A stretch of 9,063 nucleotides of DNA from an uncultured Dysgonomonas sp. Lineage in GTDB: Bacteria; Bacteroidota; Bacteroidia; Bacteroidales; Dysgonomonadaceae. Under the pieces are notes generated by a model. That model made no database searches, was not told the origin of the DNA, and was given only the letters and a program-made list of their open reading frames with translations. The position numbers were made by a program, and so were the translations under genes. This document shows positions 5,636-9,063 of the stretch, in pieces. Location: NCBI GenBank assembly GCA_937875275.1, contig CALNCC010000084.1:1-9063 (forward strand). The letters are read 5' to 3'. Position 1 is the first letter of the stretch. Every line of letters starts with the position of its first letter.

Positions 5636-7543
5636 ATGGATATCTTCCACACTATTCTCCACCGCTATTGGGGGTACGATAGTTTCCGCCCCTTGCAAGA
5701 AGATATCATTCACTCTGTTTTCTCACGAAAAGATACACTCGGATTGATGCCTACCGGCGGAGGAAAGTCTCTGACTTTTCAGGTACCGGCAATGGCTATG
5801 GATGGGTTGTGTCTTGTGGTTACCCCCCTCATATCGCTGATGAAAGATCAGGTCGATAATCTCAGGGGGCGAGGGATAAGGGCACTTGCCGTATATTCGG
5901 GGATGACACATCAGGAAATAATAACGACCCTCGAAAATGCAATCTTCGGCGACTATAAGTTTCTGTACGTTTCTCCCGAACGGTTGAGGACAGAGCTATT
6001 CCTTGCCAAGATGAAGGAGATGAATGTAAATATGCTTGTGGTAGACGAGTCGCACTGCATCTCTCAGTGGGGATACGACTTTCGCCCGTCCTATCTTGAG
6101 ATTGCCAAAATAAGAGAACTGTTGCCCGATGTACCGGTACTTGCTCTTACAGCAAGTGCAACACCTGAGGTTGTCGATGATATTCAGAATCAACTGCAAT
6201 TTCGCGAAAAGAATGTTTTCAAAACAAGTTTCGAACGATCCAATCTTGCATACATAATCAAAGACTCGGAAAATAAAATCGGAGACCTGATCCGAATCTT
6301 GGAGCGCGTAGCCGGAACTTCGGTTGTATATGTCCGCAGCCGCAACAAGACGAAGGAAGTTGCCGACATGTTATGTAGTTGTGGCATACAAGCCGATTTC
6401 TATCATGCAGGGCTGAACAATAGGGAGAAGGGTAAGAAACAGAATGCGTGGAAAGTGGGCGAATGCCGGGTAATTGTTGCTACCAACGCTTTCGGGATGG
6501 GAATTGACAAACCCGATGTGCGCAGTGTAGTGCATTTAGATTTACCTAATTCGATTGAGGAATACTTTCAAGAAGCCGGACGTGGCGGACGAGACGGAAA
6601 GAAATCATATGCGGTAATTCTTTACAATAAGGCTGATAACCGTAAACTAAAAAAGAGAATTAAGGACGAATTTCCCGAAAAGGATTTCATATATATGGTC
6701 TACGAAAAACTCGCCTATTTCTTTCAGGTGGCAGAGGGATTCGGGCTGAATATGACTTACGATTTCAGTATTCATCAATTCTGTTCTGCATATAAATTAC
6801 CGATACTCCCCACCCACAATGCGTTGAGGATATTGGATTTGGCGGGATACATAGAATATGTGGAAGAGGTAGACAATCGCTCACGGCTAATCTTCCGCAT
6901 ACATCGGGACGAGCTGTATCGTTATGCTTTCGACCGTCATGTGGAGGCTGTCGTCAGCACGGCGCTGAGGCTTTATACCGGAGTGTTTACCGATTATGTA
7001 ACCATCGATGAAGATGCCATTGCCGCCAGGTCGGATATGACAAGACCACAGGTGTATGAAATATTGAAATCGTTATCGAAACAAAACGTTATTGACTATA
7101 TCCCTCACAAAAAAACGCCATTGATTACCTATCGCACAACGAGGTTGGATGCTAAGCTGTTACGTATTTCCGATGCGATATACACAAATCGCCAAAGCCG
7201 TTTCGAAACGCGAATATTGGCGATGAGTCATTATGCCGAGCAGAATGTCTGTTGCCGCAGCCGCATCTTGTTGTCATACTTCGGACAACCCGAAGTCGCA
7301 GATTGCGGACATTGTGATGTATGTATCGCAAAAGCAAAGAAACCGGTAAAAGCGGAAGGGTATACGATAATAAAGGAAGCGATATTCACACTGTTAGCTC
7401 AGTCTGATGATATGCCGATAAAAGATTTGCTGCGAAATCTTTCTCAATTCGACGAGGCTGATGTGCTTACCGTGCTTCGTTTCGAAATGCAGAATGATAA
7501 AGTAACGATGGCAACCGATAAAGTCAGTTTGCGTAAAGACTGA
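5636..7543 (+). CDS. recQ: ATP-dependent DNA helicase RecQ
   Basis: RecQ is a 3'-to-5' superfamily 2 DNA helicase that unwinds ends and recombination intermediates, feeding 5' strands to RecJ in the RecF pathway. Of 635 aa, the first two-thirds are the helicase core. Motif 0 is YWGYDSFRPLQ at 11-21 (Gln21), Walker A is PTGGGKS at 39-45, and Walker B is DESH at 137-140, followed by CISQWGYDFRP. Motif III-like LTASAT is at 171-176 and motif VI QEAGRGGRDG at 312-321. The RQC zinc site has Cys540, Cys557, Cys560 and Cys563, with the same 17-3-3 spacing as in E. coli RecQ. It is followed by a short tail. I see no clear HRDC domain, so this is a RecQ without the usual C-terminal end. The gene is intact and follows the lipoprotein gene by 12 nt. 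Confidence 0.95.
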   Translation: MDIFHTILHRYWGYDSFRPLQEDIIHSVFSRKDTLGLMPTGGGKSLTFQVPAMAMDGLCLVVTPLISLMKDQVDNLRGRGIRALAVYSGMTHQEIITTLENAIFGDYKFLYVSPERLRTELFLAKMKEMNVNMLVVDESHCISQWGYDFRPSYLEIAKIRELLPDVPVLALTASATPEVVDDIQNQLQFREKNVFKTSFERSNLAYIIKDSENKIGDLIRILERVAGTSVVYVRSRNKTKEVADMLCSCGIQADFYHAGLNNREKGKKQNAWKVGECRVIVATNAFGMGIDKPDVRSVVHLDLPNSIEEYFQEAGRGGRDGKKSYAVILYNKADNRKLKKRIKDEFPEKDFIYMVYEKLAYFFQVAEGFGLNMTYDFSIHQFCSAYKLPILPTHNALRILDLAGYIEYVEEVDNRSRLIFRIHRDELYRYAFDRHVEAVVSTALRLYTGVFTDYVTIDEDAIAARSDMTRPQVYEILKSLSKQNVIDYIPHKKTPLITYRTTRLDAKLLRISDAIYTNRQSRFETRILAMSHYAEQNVCCRSRILLSYFGQPEVADCGHCDVCIAKAKKPVKAEGYTIIKEAIFTLLAQSDDMPIKDLLRNLSQFDEADVLTVLRFEMQNDKVTMATDKVSLRKD

Positions 7544-7589
7544 TGATTTATTATAAAAACATTACATTTACACTATAAATATTTGTGAA

Positions 7590-9063
7590 ATGGAATACAG
7601 GAATCTTACTGTACATGAAATAAAAGATCTTGAGGGGAAGAAGTGCACAGCGGCCGATTGGTCGGCAGTGATGGTACATCCTCAATTCAAAACTGATTAT
7701 ATTTCGGGTGTGCATTTCTCGGGAGATGTGCTCTTGGGTAAATTTGAAAAAGAATTTACACTTACCGGTGGAATAAGAAAACATGCAGGCATAAAGAATG
7801 CGACATTGCACAACTGTGCCATTGGCGACAATGTGTATATCGACAACATTCACAACTGCATAGCCAACTATAATATAAAAGACAATGTAGTTATACAAAA
7901 CGTCAGCCTCATCTGCACCGAGGGTGTATCTTCGTTCGGAAACGGAGTAGAAGTTGCCGTGCTGAACGAAACAGGCGGACGTGAGGTTATGATCTATGAC
8001 AAGCTCAATGCCCACTTTGCATACATACTCTCTTTTTATCGCCATCGCCCTGTCTTGATAAAAAAAATGCAGGACATGGTAAAAAAATACGCCGAAGATG
8101 TGAGATCAGACAAAGGAACTATCGGAGCAAATGTGAAGATCATGAACTCCGGGACGATACGCAATGTGCGAATTGGCGATTATGCTCTGGTTGAAGGCGT
8201 ATCACATCTTGAGAACGGGAGCGTCAATAGCAACGAGTACGATCCGGTGCATATTGGCTACAATGTGATGATGAAAGACTTTATCGTGAGTTCGGGTTCT
8301 TCGGTCGAAGACGGTACTATGCTTACCCGGTGCTTTGTAGGTCAGGCATGCCAATTGGGGCACACCTATTCGGCAAGCGATTCGCTGTTCTTCAGCAATT
8401 GCCAAGGCGAGAACGGAGAGGCATGTGCTATCTTTGCCGGACCATATACCGTAACGCACCACAAATCTACATTGCTGATATCGGGTATGTTTTCGTTTAT
8501 GAATGCTGGTTCGGGATCGAACCAGAGCAACCATATGTACAAACTGGGTCCTATCCATCAAGGCATTGTGGAGCGAGGAGGTAAAACGACCAGTAATTCG
8601 TATGTCCTGTGGCCTGCCAAGATTGGCGCTTTCTCGTTGATAATGGGACGCCACTATCAGAACTCTGATACTTCGGATATGCCCTTTTCTTACCTTATAG
8701 AGCATGACGATATGGCTGTCCTCGTGCCGGGCGTCAACCTCCGCAGTGTGGGCACAATCAGAGATGCGCAGAAGTTCCCAAAGCGAGACAAGAGAAAGGA
8801 CAAGGAAAAACTCGATCAGCTCAACTTCAATCTACTGAGCCCATATACCATACAAAAGATGTTTTCGGCAATAGATATCCTCAAAGGGTTGCAAGCAACC
8901 TGCGGCGAGACATCGGGCGTATATACATACCAAAGCTGCCAGATCAAAAATGCTGCCCTTAGGCGAGGAATATCGCTCTACGAGATGGCTATTCATAAGT
9001 TTTTGGGTAACTCTCTCATATCTCGTTTAGACGGCAAGGAGCTGACAAACATAAAAGATGTGC
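7590..9063 (+). CDS. DUF4954-like beta-helix protein, 3' end outside window
   Basis: An open frame of 491 codons starts at MEYRNLTVHEIKDLEG and runs off the window without a stop. It resembles the large Bacteroidetes proteins labelled DUF4954, which are about 650 aa, so roughly a quarter would be missing; the family call is from memory. Many turns have a left-handed parallel beta-helix look, with repeating I-G-x-N-V or G-D-Y-x-L-V units (about residues 70-108 and 175-255), as in hexapeptide-repeat sugar acyl- and nucleotidyl-transferases. A polar, lysine-rich stretch (KFPKRDKRKDKEK) lies near 395-407. There is no signal peptide or membrane segment, so it is probably cytoplasmic. The 46-nt gap after recQ has no terminator or clear promoter, so read-through from recQ is possible. 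The catalytic activity is unknown. Confidence 0.8.
   Translation, partial: MEYRNLTVHEIKDLEGKKCTAADWSAVMVHPQFKTDYISGVHFSGDVLLGKFEKEFTLTGGIRKHAGIKNATLHNCAIGDNVYIDNIHNCIANYNIKDNVVIQNVSLICTEGVSSFGNGVEVAVLNETGGREVMIYDKLNAHFAYILSFYRHRPVLIKKMQDMVKKYAEDVRSDKGTIGANVKIMNSGTIRNVRIGDYALVEGVSHLENGSVNSNEYDPVHIGYNVMMKDFIVSSGSSVEDGTMLTRCFVGQACQLGHTYSASDSLFFSNCQGENGEACAIFAGPYTVTHHKSTLLISGMFSFMNAGSGSNQSNHMYKLGPIHQGIVERGGKTTSNSYVLWPAKIGAFSLIMGRHYQNSDTSDMPFSYLIEHDDMAVLVPGVNLRSVGTIRDAQKFPKRDKRKDKEKLDQLNFNLLSPYTIQKMFSAIDILKGLQATCGETSGVYTYQSCQIKNAALRRGISLYEMAIHKFLGNSLISRLDGKELTNIKDV

Noticed and set aside
7551..8045. Minus-strand 164-aa ORF opposite the DUF4954-like gene
   Set aside because: It lies antisense to a long frame with clear beta-helix repeats. 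Its Cys-, His- and Tyr-rich composition is typical of a reverse-strand shadow.
8202..8705. Minus-strand 167-aa ORF opposite the DUF4954-like gene
   Set aside because: It is antisense to the same gene, with no recognisable motif and no start context. It is a shadow ORF.

Overview
The window looks like chromosomal DNA from a Bacteroidetes bacterium, most likely order Bacteroidales. The evidence is base composition in the low 40s % GC, near-absence of Shine-Dalgarno sequences, several promoter -7 elements of the Bacteroidetes type (TAnnTTTG, seen as TATCTTTG), and proteins such as a DUF4954-like beta-helix protein. I cannot name a genus from sequence alone. No IS element, phage gene, CRISPR array or integrase is visible. 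This is an ordinary housekeeping region with one genuinely odd spot.

Left part (1-789): a minus-strand tRNA-Gly(CCC) lies at the edge, preceded on the same strand by an unrecognised 99-aa ORF that ends just before a hairpin. The gap at 501-789 holds two well-matched -7 boxes, one for the minus-strand ORF and one for fabD. Centre-left (790-2751): fabD (malonyl-CoA:ACP transacylase) is followed by rmlD/rfbD (dTDP-4-dehydrorhamnose reductase). A 10-bp perfect hairpin lies between them and a clear intrinsic terminator lies after rmlD.

Centre-right (2752-7543): after an AT-rich intergenic region with several small hairpins comes a close-packed cluster: recJ, an MBL-fold lipoprotein and recQ, with 12 nt between neighbours. 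RecJ and RecQ are functional partners (5'-to-3' ssDNA exonuclease and 3'-to-5' helicase of the RecF pathway). In this copy recJ is broken by a GC-rich 38-bp insertion flanked by a 6-bp direct repeat. Removing exactly 38 bp restores a 574-codon RecJ. As it stands, the gene is split into a 435-aa DHH/DHHA1 part and a 152-aa OB-like part that overlap at GTGA. Right part (7590-9063): the first 491 codons of a large DUF4954-like beta-helix protein, cut by the window end.

The best candidate for something unusual is the recJ interruption: mutation, assembly artefact, translational bypass or a split gene. Second is the hairpin-rich recJ leader, whose arms can pair in two mutually exclusive ways. I did not find an obviously new multi-gene system.
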